From an uncultured Microcaldota archaeon (GTDB taxonomy: Archaea; Micrarchaeota; Micrarchaeia; Anstonellales; Bilamarchaeaceae): a DNA stretch of 11,182 nucleotides. Under the pieces are notes generated by a model. The model ran no database searches and had not been told where the DNA came from. It saw nothing but the letters and a program-made list of their open reading frames with translations. Positions 4,882-11,182 of this stretch are shown here, in pieces. The stretch's first letter is position 1, and the number at the start of each line of letters is the position of its first letter. The stretch lies in the NCBI GenBank assembly GCA_903920925.1, contig CAIXOA010000022.1:1-11182 (forward strand), in the 5' to 3' direction. A program made the translations under genes and the position numbers.

Positions 4882-7137
4882 GCCAATCTCGGTCCTGTAT
4901 TGCTCCTTGAATATCTCATCCAGCCTGGTTTGCGCGGCCTTGTAATCCACGGTCCCGTTCTCCTGCTCAAGGTCGGCAAGCATCCTATTTGTCGCGGTGT
5001 TCAGTTTGACCACGAAATCAATCTCGCGCAATAATTTGTCATTTGTGTCCACGCTCGCCTTGTATGCCTTGTAGTACATCTTTCCCTTGAGGAACGCCTG
5101 CAGGATATACTGCTCGGGCGCAATGCCGCTCTCCTCGCTCCTGCGCACAAGAACAGGGGGAACGAACTGCAGGTCAAGGTGCCCCTGCAATTTTCCCATA
5201 TCCACCTTGTCGAAGTCCCACATGGTTGCCTCGGGGTTCTTGATGAACTTCGGCTCCAGGCTGCACGCGTCTATGTCCGGGCCGCGCCTGTACCTGAATA
5301 TCTCCACGAACTGCCTGTTGGCCGGGTCGCTCTCGTACTCGTATCCGAGCACGCGGTATACGCGGCCCTTCCTCCCGAACCTCAATTTCTTCAGGAAAGT
5401 ATACCTGTCGGTCGCAAACATGGAGGCGGAAGGAATCCCGAACACCAGTTCGAGGCGGTCCTGCACATCCTTCAGGGACTCGGCGTGCAGGTTATAGAGA
5501 AGGAATACGCCGGGCTGCGTGTTCAGGAGATTGATTACGCCCTGCACCGCGCTGCGCGAACGAATCTCATTAATAACAAGCGCCGCATCACCCATCCTGA
5601 GCAATGCGTTCGCCATCTGCACCAGGTCCAATTCCCCCGTGGGCTTGTATGTGGTCCCCTCCTCAATCCCCGCCTTCACCTTCGCAGCCCCTATATGGAA
5701 TCCGCGCTTCCTGAATGCGCTAACAGGGATTTCCTGGATATCCTGGATTGGGATAATCCTCTTATTGGTCCCAATCGCCATTATTTTGGCGGCGGTGAAT
5801 GCGGTCTTGCCCACCCCCTTAAGCCCGAGGACCGCCTCGCTGCATCCCAGGCTCACCATCATGTCATCATAGCCCGCGAAGAACGGGTTGAAGGATTTGA
5901 AATACAGATATTGCGGATAGGTGAAGGGCGACTCCTGCATTATTCTCAATGCGCCCACGAGCGGCCCGAAGGTCGCCGGAGGCCTCTGGAGGTGCGTCCT
6001 CATGGAGTGCCTCTTAACGACCACGTCCACAACCGGGTTCAGGTCATCGAATTTGCGCCCCTTTTCCGAAAGCACTATGTTCCGGAACGCCCTTTCCAGC
6101 AAGGGCCGGCTGTACCTATACAGAGTGTGGCAGATGCCGAATCTCGCATGTTCGATGTAAAGGGGGGAGTTTTCCGAATCAATATAGATGTCCGTGATAT
6201 TCTCACTGTCCAGGGCGAGGTTCTCAATTGGCGAACCAAGGCCAACAATCCAGTTCGCGACCTCCCTCCCCATTATCAGGGCCTGGTGGGGCGTAATCTC
6301 TATCCCCTTTTTGATCGCCTCGTCAAGGAAATACTGCCTGTACTCGCGCGTCTTCAACTGATATAAGATATCGAACTGCTCCTCGGGAAAGGTCTCCTTC
6401 ATCTGCGCCTCGATGAGAGTTTTCATCAGCGCGGACAGCTCCGGGGGCAGCTCGTTTATGCCCTTGTTCTCCTGCACATAGACATAGGCCTCACCACCGG
6501 GTATCTCGTACAGCTGGGCGCTGACGCCATACCTCAGGTCATAGTGCGCCTCAGGATTCGCCAATGGCTTCGCGTTGGGCGGAATGTCAAGAAGGAGGGA
6601 GGGCACGAATCCCATGGTCCGGAGCCCGGCAAGCTTGAGGAACGCCGCACGGAGGTCCCCGGTCTCCTTCGCCAGCTGGAAGAGGTGCGTTTCCGTAAAC
6701 CTTTTCAGTATGCCGTTAATCCAGGCCTTGAAGTTCTGCTGCCCCTTTGCGAAAACCGAGCGCTCGGCGGCAGGCTCCTTGTAGTCCTTGAGGATTTTCT
6801 CGGCCATGAGCGGGTTCATGAATATGAATTCGTAGAATTTCCGGATTGCATCCTTTCTCTTCGCATAATTCTCGTCCTGCTCCAGCCCGTACACCTCCTT
6901 GTTGAGCATTATGCCCTCTATCTGCTTGATTACCGAGGCGTATTCCACGAGGATGTAGGTCTTCTCCTCATCCAATTCAACAATGATTTCCTCCTCATAG
7001 CGGAGCGTCTTTATGGGCTCCTCTATCGTGGAAAGGTCCTTCAGGTGAAAATTCAGGAATTCGGCGGATGCGAACTCAAAAGGGCACTTCGACATGTCCA
7101 CTACGCCGCGGGTACCTTCGAGGACGATGTTGCACAT
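4867..7137 (-). CDS. Archaeal type II/IV secretion-system ATPase (GspE2/ArlI/VirB11-like)
   Basis: 756 aa from the ATG at 7137, chosen because it lies 26 nt from the AT box shared with the divergent GTPase; upstream in-frame ATGs lie inside that gene. Residues 1-270 are a long variable N-terminal region. Residues about 285-420 are the domain before the motor (IENLALDSENITDIYID, then PLYIEH). The motor follows: Walker A GLKGVGKT (438-445), Asp box IPIQDIQEIP (462-471), Walker B ALVINEIRS (519-527) and His box NLHAES (549-554). Most relatives have G-E in Walker B where this has N-E. A C-terminal extension of about 150 residues (600-756), rich in charged helices, is not recognised. Such hexameric ATPases power archaeal pili, archaella or protein export from the cytoplasmic side of the membrane. 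No ArlJ/TadC-like membrane platform or pilin gene is in the window, so the exact system is open. Confidence 0.9.
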   Translation of the reverse strand: MCNIVLEGTRGVVDMSKCPFEFASAEFLNFHLKDLSTIEEPIKTLRYEEEIIVELDEEKTYILVEYASVIKQIEGIMLNKEVYGLEQDENYAKRKDAIRKFYEFIFMNPLMAEKILKDYKEPAAERSVFAKGQQNFKAWINGILKRFTETHLFQLAKETGDLRAAFLKLAGLRTMGFVPSLLLDIPPNAKPLANPEAHYDLRYGVSAQLYEIPGGEAYVYVQENKGINELPPELSALMKTLIEAQMKETFPEEQFDILYQLKTREYRQYFLDEAIKKGIEITPHQALIMGREVANWIVGLGSPIENLALDSENITDIYIDSENSPLYIEHARFGICHTLYRYSRPLLERAFRNIVLSEKGRKFDDLNPVVDVVVKRHSMRTHLQRPPATFGPLVGALRIMQESPFTYPQYLYFKSFNPFFAGYDDMMVSLGCSEAVLGLKGVGKTAFTAAKIMAIGTNKRIIPIQDIQEIPVSAFRKRGFHIGAAKVKAGIEEGTTYKPTGELDLVQMANALLRMGDAALVINEIRSRSAVQGVINLLNTQPGVFLLYNLHAESLKDVQDRLELVFGIPSASMFATDRYTFLKKLRFGRKGRVYRVLGYEYESDPANRQFVEIFRYRRGPDIDACSLEPKFIKNPEATMWDFDKVDMGKLQGHLDLQFVPPVLVRRSEESGIAPEQYILQAFLKGKMYYKAYKASVDTNDKLLREIDFVVKLNTATNRMLADLEQENGTVDYKAAQTRLDEIFKEQYRTEIGSRTA

Positions 7138-7160
7138 GCGCTTTGAATGGGAGAGGAGAA

Positions 7161-7166
7161 TTAAAA
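7161..7166. promoter_or_regulatory. Central AT box shared by ATPase and Drg genes
   Basis: TTAAAA (TTTTAA on the other strand) has its centre exactly 26.5 nt from both ATGs, at 7137 on the minus strand and 7190 on the plus strand. That is the usual TATA-to-start distance in archaea, so both mRNAs are predicted to be leaderless. Neither gene has a Shine-Dalgarno sequence, which agrees. Confidence 0.5.
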
Positions 7167-7189
7167 CCTTATCCCCGATATTTCCCACG

Positions 7190-8275
7190 ATGGGAGTAGA
7201 CGAAAAGATAAAGGCGCTGGAGGACGAGATCCGCAATACAAAGCGGCACAAGGGCACCGAGCACCACATAGGCCTCCTGTTCGCGAAGGTCGCCCGCTTC
7301 AAGCGCGAGAGAGTGGACCGCGCGATAAAGAAGTCCGCCATGAGCGGCGGAGGCTTCGACATAAGGAAGGAGGGCGACGCGACGGTGGTCATGGTCGGGT
7401 TCCCGAGCGTTGGGAAGTCCACCCTCATCACAAAATTGACGAATGCGAAGTCAAAGATAGCCGCCTACGAGTTCACGACGCTGGATTGCATTCCCGGAAT
7501 ACTCGAATACGGGGGCGCGAGCATCCAAATTCTGGACCTCCCCGGCATAATAGCGGGAGCACAGGAGGGGAAAGGGAGAGGGAGGGAGATCCTTTCAGTC
7601 TCCCGGAAGGCGGACCTCATCCTAATCCTTCTCGACCCGCTAAACCGCTGGCAGTACGACGTGATTACAAAGGAGCTGCGGGAGGTGGGGATAAGGCTGG
7701 AGGGCCACCCGCCCCGCATAAGCGTCAAGAAGGGCATAAAGGGCGGGATAAGGATACACTCCGCGGTTAAGCTCACCCGCCTCACCCCCCAGGCGATAAT
7801 CTCCATACTTAACGAATACGGATTTCATAATGGGGACATCACCTTCGGGGACAACTATGCCGCGGAGGATTTGATTGATGCGCTAGAGGCAAACAGGGTG
7901 TATTCCAGGTCGCTCGTGGTCGTGAACAAGGTGGACCTCACCGGAGGCATCCCGCCCGGCTTTCCAACCGGCGCGGTGGGAATCTCCGCGGACAGGGGGG
8001 CTGGAATCGAGGAGGTCAAGAAAGCCATCTACGAAAAACTGGGGTTCATGAAGGTCTACACGAAGCCGCGCACAGGGGAAATCAAATGGAACGAGCCGAT
8101 GATAATGAAGACCGGCTCCACCATCGAGGCCATGTGCAGGAAGCTCCCCAAGGCGTTCCTCAAGGACTTCAGGTACGCATTAATCTGGGGAAAGAGCGCC
8201 AAGTTCCAGGGGCAGCGCGTCGGGCGTGACCACGTGCTCCAGGACGGGGACGTCGTATTCATAGTAAAGAGGTGA
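7190..8275 (+). CDS. Drg-family GTPase (Obg/Drg superfamily, TGS domain)
   Basis: 361 aa from the ATG at 7190, the usual length of archaeal Drg. The in-frame ATG at 7094 is rejected because it lies in the divergent ATPase gene. Residues 1-55 are a helical, basic N-terminus. The G domain has G1 GFPSVGKST (70-78), G2 EFTTLD (94-99), G3 DLPG (116-119) and G4 NKVD (246-249). Between G3 and G4 is the Drg-specific insertion with a KGGIRIHSAVKLTRLT stretch (184-199). The C-terminal TGS domain runs from about 289 to 361, ending QDGDVVFIVKR. Eukaryotic and archaeal Drg proteins bind RNA and ribosomes and act in translation; the precise archaeal role is not settled. It is the first gene of a probable operon with three small downstream ORFs, the nearest 4 bases away. 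Confidence 0.96.
   Translation: MGVDEKIKALEDEIRNTKRHKGTEHHIGLLFAKVARFKRERVDRAIKKSAMSGGGFDIRKEGDATVVMVGFPSVGKSTLITKLTNAKSKIAAYEFTTLDCIPGILEYGGASIQILDLPGIIAGAQEGKGRGREILSVSRKADLILILLDPLNRWQYDVITKELREVGIRLEGHPPRISVKKGIKGGIRIHSAVKLTRLTPQAIISILNEYGFHNGDITFGDNYAAEDLIDALEANRVYSRSLVVVNKVDLTGGIPPGFPTGAVGISADRGAGIEEVKKAIYEKLGFMKVYTKPRTGEIKWNEPMIMKTGSTIEAMCRKLPKAFLKDFRYALIWGKSAKFQGQRVGRDHVLQDGDVVFIVKR
8271..8275 (+). promoter_or_regulatory. Ribosome binding site overlapping the Drg stop codon
   Basis: GGTGA, within GAGGTGAGG, spans the Drg TGA stop (8273-8275) and lies 4 nt before the ATG at 8280. This arrangement suggests translational coupling of the two genes. Confidence 0.6.
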
Positions 8276-8279
8276 GGAA

Positions 8280-8546
8280 ATGCCTACTGAAAAGGAAATA
8301 AGGCAGGTAATCGACTGGTGCGAGGCGAAGAAAAAGGAGCGGAAGCTGGTTTCCATGGTGGAGCGGAACGAGCTGAGGGAGAAAATCCCCTGGACCTACA
8401 GGTTTCCGTTAATAGAGATAGACCGCCCCACCGAAGCCGCGAACAAGACCAGCCTGGTCTATGATTCCACGACCAAGGCGCTTTACCAGCATTACATGGG
8501 CGAATGGAGAAAGATTGAGCCCGAGTTCGACATAAAAATCAAATGA
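8280..8546 (+). CDS. Small uncharacterised protein in the Drg operon (88 aa)
   Basis: 88 aa, not recognised. It has a charged helical first half (MPTEKEIRQVIDWCEAKKKERK, then VERNELREKIPW) and a second half likely to be beta-rich: RFPLIEIDRP, KTSLVYDSTTKALYQHY, then GEWRKIEPEFDIKIK. No membrane segment or signal peptide is present, so it is probably cytoplasmic. Good codon pattern, a strong ribosome site over the Drg stop and the 4-base spacing support a real gene translated with Drg. It could be a partner or an unrelated passenger; nothing in the sequence decides between them. Confidence 0.7.
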   Translation: MPTEKEIRQVIDWCEAKKKERKLVSMVERNELREKIPWTYRFPLIEIDRPTEAANKTSLVYDSTTKALYQHYMGEWRKIEPEFDIKIK

Positions 8547-8582
8547 GTGATAGCAATAAAAATCCGAATAAGGAGAATCAAT

Positions 8583-8587
8583 AGGTG
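8583..8587 (+). promoter_or_regulatory. Ribosome binding site of the 75-aa gene
   Basis: AGGTG, 5 nt before the ATG at 8593, in the 46-base gap after the 88-aa gene. The gap holds no TATA-like box, so the gene is probably transcribed from the Drg promoter. Confidence 0.55.
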
Positions 8588-8592
8588 TTCTG

Positions 8593-8820
8593 ATGGCACG
8601 GGAGCCCGCTGAAAAAGTTGTCCGGGAACGGTCGTATTCTGACGTTTTCAAGGAAATCGAGCAACGCATAGAGAAGAGGCACGAGGAACTCTCGGGCGAA
8701 GTTCCGCGAAAAAGGATAGAAGAGCTTCCGGAAGTCCAGGTTGACAAAAAGTCGCAGCATCTAGCGGAAAAGCTTGCGGACGCCCTGGACAAGGGCGTGA
8801 AGGCGTTGGACAGGTGGTAG
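8593..8820 (+). CDS. Small charged helical protein (75 aa)
   Basis: 75 aa, not recognised. Almost half of the residues are charged. Residues about 12-35 (SYSDVFKEIEQRIEKRHEEL) and 53-73 (KKSQHLAEKLADALDKG) look like amphipathic helices, joined by a Pro/Glu-rich linker. It could be a small coiled-coil adaptor. There is no membrane segment. The start is supported by AGGTG 5 nt upstream. The next gene's ribosome site lies in the end of this one, so the two are probably coupled. Confidence 0.65.
   Translation: MAREPAEKVVRERSYSDVFKEIEQRIEKRHEELSGEVPRKRIEELPEVQVDKKSQHLAEKLADALDKGVKALDRW
8812..8817 (+). promoter_or_regulatory. Ribosome site inside the 75-aa gene, sets the start of the 113-aa gene
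   Basis: AGGTGG lies 5 nt before the ATG at 8823. It includes the alternative in-frame GTG at 8814, so ATG is the better start. Confidence 0.55.
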
Positions 8821-8822
8821 GG

Positions 8823-9164
8823 ATGGGGGTATTCGAAGACGTTGATGAAAACACCAAAAGGAAGATAGTCAAGGTCTGGGAGAAGATGGACGACAAGAAC
8901 AAGGACTTCTTCGTGGACCAGGTCGCCCTCGCCATGAGCATCTGGGGAAGCGACGAGCTAGGAAAGTCATTCATCGCGAAAATCCTCGGGAAGATGATGG
9001 AGGACGGCTCGGAGAATTTATCGGATTTCGGGCTTTATGTGGAATCCATACTTGGGGAAGCGGACAAGCGTGAGGACAAGGTGAAGAAGGCGGGCATAAT
9101 AATAGACGATTACAGGCTGAGGAACGCCCTCTCTTCGGTTCCGCACAAGGAAATCGAGTTCTAG
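8823..9164 (+). CDS. Small uncharacterised helical protein (113 aa)
   Basis: 113 aa from the ATG at 8823, not recognised. It appears all-helical: TKRKIVKVWEKMDDKNKDF, then a weakly hydrophobic FVDQVALAMSIWG (about 29-41), then SFIAKILGKMMEDG, then a C-terminal KVKKAGIIIDDYRLRNAL. No signal peptide or convincing transmembrane segment is present. It follows the 75-aa gene by 2 bases and closes the probable Drg operon. Its TAG stop lies in the palindrome CTAG at 9161-9164, which also supplies the stop of the convergent CTP synthase. Confidence 0.7.
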   Translation: MGVFEDVDENTKRKIVKVWEKMDDKNKDFFVDQVALAMSIWGSDELGKSFIAKILGKMMEDGSENLSDFGLYVESILGEADKREDKVKKAGIIIDDYRLRNALSSVPHKEIEF

Positions 9165-10765
9165 TCTTTTTTCTTTCTCTTTAACGCAGCTTTCAACAGC
9201 CCCACGAATAATGGCGCCGGGGCCTCCAATCTGCTCTTCAGTTCCGGATGCGCCTGCGTCCCGATTCCGAACCCCTCCTTCCACTCGCACATCTCCATTA
9301 TGTTGTTCTTGGGGGAAACCCCGGAAATTATGAGCCCGCCCTCCTCCAATTTGGAAACGTAATTTGGATTAACTTCATACCTATGCCTGTGCCGCTCGCT
9401 GATGTTCTTCTCCCCATACAATTCGAACGACTTCGTCCCCTCCTTCAAAATGCACGGATAGGCCCCGAGGCGCATGGTCGCACCCTTTTCCATTATGCTC
9501 ACCTGCTCCGGCAGGATATCAATCACCGGATGGGGCGTCTCCTTCTCTATTTCCGAGGAGTTCGCGCCCTTCAGCCCGCACACGTTCCTCGCATACTCCA
9601 CGACCATCATCTGCATCCCCAGGCACAATCCAAGGAACGGGACGCCGTTCTCCCTGCAATACTGGATTGCCTTTATCTTTCCCTCTATTCCCCTCTTGCC
9701 GAACCCACCGGGCACGATTATCGCATCATACTTCTCCAGTTCCTTCGCCATCTTCCCCTCAAACTCCTCGGAATCCACGAACTCGAAGTCCGCCTTCGCG
9801 TTCACCACCGCGCCCGCGTGCACGAGCGCCTCCTTTATGCTCACATAGGCGTCGCTCACGGAAGTGTATTTGCCCACAATCCCGACCTTTAATTCATGCG
9901 TCGGCTTGATTATCCTTCCCACGAGCTTGTCCCACTCGCTCTGCTCCACGGCCTCCTTCCTCAATTCCAATCTATTAGCAAGCACATCATACAGGTTCTG
10001 CTTTTCCAGCATCTCAGGCAATTGGTAAACCGTCGGCACCATCGGGTCATAAACCACGTTCTCAAAAGGAACGTTGCAGTAGAGGCTTATCTTTTCCTTC
10101 GCCTCCTTCGTAAGGGGCTCGTCACCCCGGCATATGATTATCTCGGGCTTTATCCCCATGCTCTGTATCAATCTGTTCGCGTGCTGAGTCGGCTTTGTTT
10201 TCGGCTCGCCCTTCCCCAGGCTGGGGACAAAAGTCAATTGCAAAAAGAGAAGGTCCTTCCCGACCTCATACGCGAGCTGCCTCATGGCCTCTATGAAATA
10301 GCCATTCTCCAGGTCCCCGACCGTCCCGCCCACCTCGATAAGCACGATGTCCGCCTTCTCCTCCTCCCCGACGCACTTGACGCATTCCTTTATCTCGTCC
10401 GTGAGATGAGGCACAAACTGCACGTCCCTCCCCAGAAAATCCCCGCGCCTCTCCTTCTCAATTATCCTCTTGAACATCTTCCCACCGGTGATGCTGGACC
10501 TTCCGGTCAGGGATTGGTTCAGGAATCTCTCATAGGTCCCGAAGTCCATGTCCACCTCGGAACCGTCATCCAGCACGAACACTTCCCCGTGCCTGAACGG
10601 GTTCATCGTCCCGCAGTCCACGTTCAGATATCCATCAAATTTTATGGGTAGGACTTTGTACCCTCGTTTTTTCAGGAGCCTTGCGATAGAAGAAGAGAGA
10701 ATGCCTTTCCCGAGGCCGGACATTATCGAACCCATGACAACAATATATTTGATTCTCTGTGCCAT
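9161..10765 (-). CDS. pyrG: CTP synthase (glutamine-hydrolysing)
   Basis: 534 aa, full length. It converts UTP, ATP and glutamine (or ammonia) to CTP, the last step of pyrimidine nucleotide synthesis, in the cytoplasm. The synthetase half has the P-loop SGLGKG (16-21), NVDCGTMNPF and HGEVF (48-63), the Mg ligands D72 and E144 (IEVGGTVGD), KERRGDFLG (104-112) and KTKPTQH (189-195). A class I glutaminase domain follows from about 292: VPGGFGKRG, the nucleophile C381 in GLCLGMQ, GANSSE, ERHRHRYEVN, and the triad H506/E508 in AHPE. The canonical DPYxNVDPGTM is DGYLNVDCGTM here, and the TG(R/K)xY region is TGGKMF, so it belongs to a divergent branch but looks active. The Lys-rich tail is written over the T-run that follows the convergent operon. 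Confidence 0.97.
   Translation of the reverse strand: MAQRIKYIVVMGSIMSGLGKGILSSSIARLLKKRGYKVLPIKFDGYLNVDCGTMNPFRHGEVFVLDDGSEVDMDFGTYERFLNQSLTGRSSITGGKMFKRIIEKERRGDFLGRDVQFVPHLTDEIKECVKCVGEEEKADIVLIEVGGTVGDLENGYFIEAMRQLAYEVGKDLLFLQLTFVPSLGKGEPKTKPTQHANRLIQSMGIKPEIIICRGDEPLTKEAKEKISLYCNVPFENVVYDPMVPTVYQLPEMLEKQNLYDVLANRLELRKEAVEQSEWDKLVGRIIKPTHELKVGIVGKYTSVSDAYVSIKEALVHAGAVVNAKADFEFVDSEEFEGKMAKELEKYDAIIVPGGFGKRGIEGKIKAIQYCRENGVPFLGLCLGMQMMVVEYARNVCGLKGANSSEIEKETPHPVIDILPEQVSIMEKGATMRLGAYPCILKEGTKSFELYGEKNISERHRHRYEVNPNYVSKLEEGGLIISGVSPKNNIMEMCEWKEGFGIGTQAHPELKSRLEAPAPLFVGLLKAALKRKKKD
9165..9184 (+). terminator. T-rich terminator for the Drg operon, inside the pyrG 3' end
   Basis: A pyrimidine run with T6 at 9167-9172 begins directly after the 113-aa gene's stop. 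On the other strand it encodes the KRKKKD tail of CTP synthase. It would terminate plus-strand transcripts in archaeal fashion. Confidence 0.4.
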
Positions 10766-10771
10766 AGGTAG

Positions 10772-10803
10772 TATTATTAGAATTCACCGTTTTTAATTAT
10801 TTT
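10772..10803. promoter_or_regulatory. Divergent promoter region between pyrG and the XRE-CBS gene
   Basis: The two ATGs (10765 on the minus strand, 10815 on the plus strand) are separated by only 49 bases. A box at about 10791-10803 (TTTTAATTATTTT) fits pyrG, with a leader near 6 nt. TATTATTAGAATT at 10773-10784 could serve the plus gene with a leader near 10 nt. The boxes would be crossed, so each polymerase binds over the other's start region and mutual exclusion is likely. Confidence 0.45.
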
Positions 10804-10814
10804 CGGTTTTGCAA

Positions 10815-11182
10815 ATGCTTCCGTCGCTGGAGGAAATAAGGAAGAAGCGCGTTTCGCTCGGCCTCACCCAGGGCGGGCTCGCGAAGCTCTCCGGAGTCTC
10901 CCAGTCCCTCGTCGCAAAAATAGAGAGCGGGAAGGCGGAGCCCTCGTACTCCAATGCGAAGAAAATATTCGAGGCATTGGATTCCCTGCACGCAAAGGAA
11001 GAGAAGAAAGCCGAGGAGATAATGCTCTCGCCGGTTTTCTCCGCGAAGATTTCCGAGCCGATCGGGAAAACACTTTCCCTCATGCGCGAGAAAGGGGTTT
11101 CGCAACTTCCCGTCTTGGAAGACGGCGTAGTAGTCGGCACCATCTCCGAGAATGCGGTCCTCTCCCTCATAGAAAAGGGATA
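10815..11182 (+). CDS. XRE-type helix-turn-helix regulator with CBS domain (partial, C-terminus off window)
   Basis: 122 codons are visible from the ATG at 10815, open to the right edge. Residues about 5-60 are a Cro/CI-type helix-turn-helix: LEEIRKKRVSLGLTQGGLAKLSGVS, then QSLVAKIESGKAEPSYS. A short charged helix (HAKEEKKAEEIM) leads to a CBS motif with LMREKGVSQLPVLEDG and VVVGTISENAVLSLIEKG (about 95-122). A second CBS motif is expected beyond the window. This architecture matches the predicted archaeal regulators of the XRE-CBS class (COG3620-like). CBS pairs usually bind adenosine-containing ligands, so a nucleotide or energy signal is plausible. It is divergent from pyrG with 49 bases between starts. 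A matching full protein would be about 180 aa. The assignment of the fold is secure; the targets are unknown. Confidence 0.88.
   Translation, partial: MLPSLEEIRKKRVSLGLTQGGLAKLSGVSQSLVAKIESGKAEPSYSNAKKIFEALDSLHAKEEKKAEEIMLSPVFSAKISEPIGKTLSLMREKGVSQLPVLEDGVVVGTISENAVLSLIEKG

Noticed and set aside
5179-6366. 395-aa open frame on the plus strand
   Set aside because: It lies wholly antisense to the secretion ATPase, whose family motifs are clear. The translation is rich in Arg, His, Pro and Leu as expected for a shadow frame, with no recognisable domain.
4867-7431. Long 854-aa version of the secretion ATPase
   Set aside because: The extra 98 residues are antisense to the Drg gene start and pass through the shared promoter; the ATG at 7137 fits the AT box and the family better.
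8543-8584. 13-codon ORF overlapping the stop of the 88-aa gene (ATGA)
   Set aside because: Very short, no ribosome site, highly Asn/Lys-rich; most likely chance in an AT-rich gap.
9896-10651. 251-aa open frame on the plus strand within pyrG
   Set aside because: Antisense to a certain CTP synthase; low-complexity Leu/His/Arg-rich composition, no ribosome site.
10793-11170. 125-aa open frame on the minus strand
   Set aside because: Antisense to the XRE-CBS gene, whose helix-turn-helix and CBS motifs are clear, and it overlaps the pyrG promoter.

Overview
The window looks archaeal. Genes are preceded by TATA boxes about 25-30 bp from their likely transcript starts, and several have little or no 5' leader. 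It carries a TrmB-family regulator, a Drg-type GTPase with a TGS domain, an archaeal GspE2/ArlI-like secretion ATPase, an XRE-CBS regulator, and a tRNA without an encoded CCA. Very tight packing, overlapping convergent genes and a divergent CTP synthase would suit a small-genome DPANN archaeon, but that placement is a guess.

Layout. 1-1369: three tandem, co-directional (-) paralogs, the last running off the left edge. They look like receiver domains that have lost the phosphoacceptor Asp, and each has its own TTTATAAA box. 1395-1469: tRNA-Arg(CCT) on (-). 1541-2002: a membrane-anchored DUF192 protein on (+). It overlaps the end of a TrmB-like regulator (1992-2744, -). That regulator is divergent from a protein of unknown function with a C-terminal HAD domain (2818-4017, +), and an inverted repeat lies over the regulator's predicted start site. 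4102-4881: a stand-alone asparagine-synthetase-type amidotransferase domain (+), overlapping the end of a large secretion/pilus ATPase (4867-7137, -). The ATPase is divergent, around one central AT box, from a Drg GTPase (7190-8275, +). The GTPase heads a probable operon with three small unknown proteins of 88, 75 and 113 aa (to 9164). The last of these shares its stop (CTAG) with CTP synthase (9161-10765, -). CTP synthase is divergent from an XRE-CBS regulator (10815 onward, +) cut by the right edge.

No complete, recognisable new multi-gene system is evident. The best leads are the tandem pseudo-receiver array, in which one copy has shifted its start codon; the unknown HAD-fusion protein with its linked TrmB regulator; and the small proteins in the Drg operon. 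There are no gene-free stretches over 300 bases, and I see no CRISPR array, insertion sequence or long repeat other than the paralogous array.
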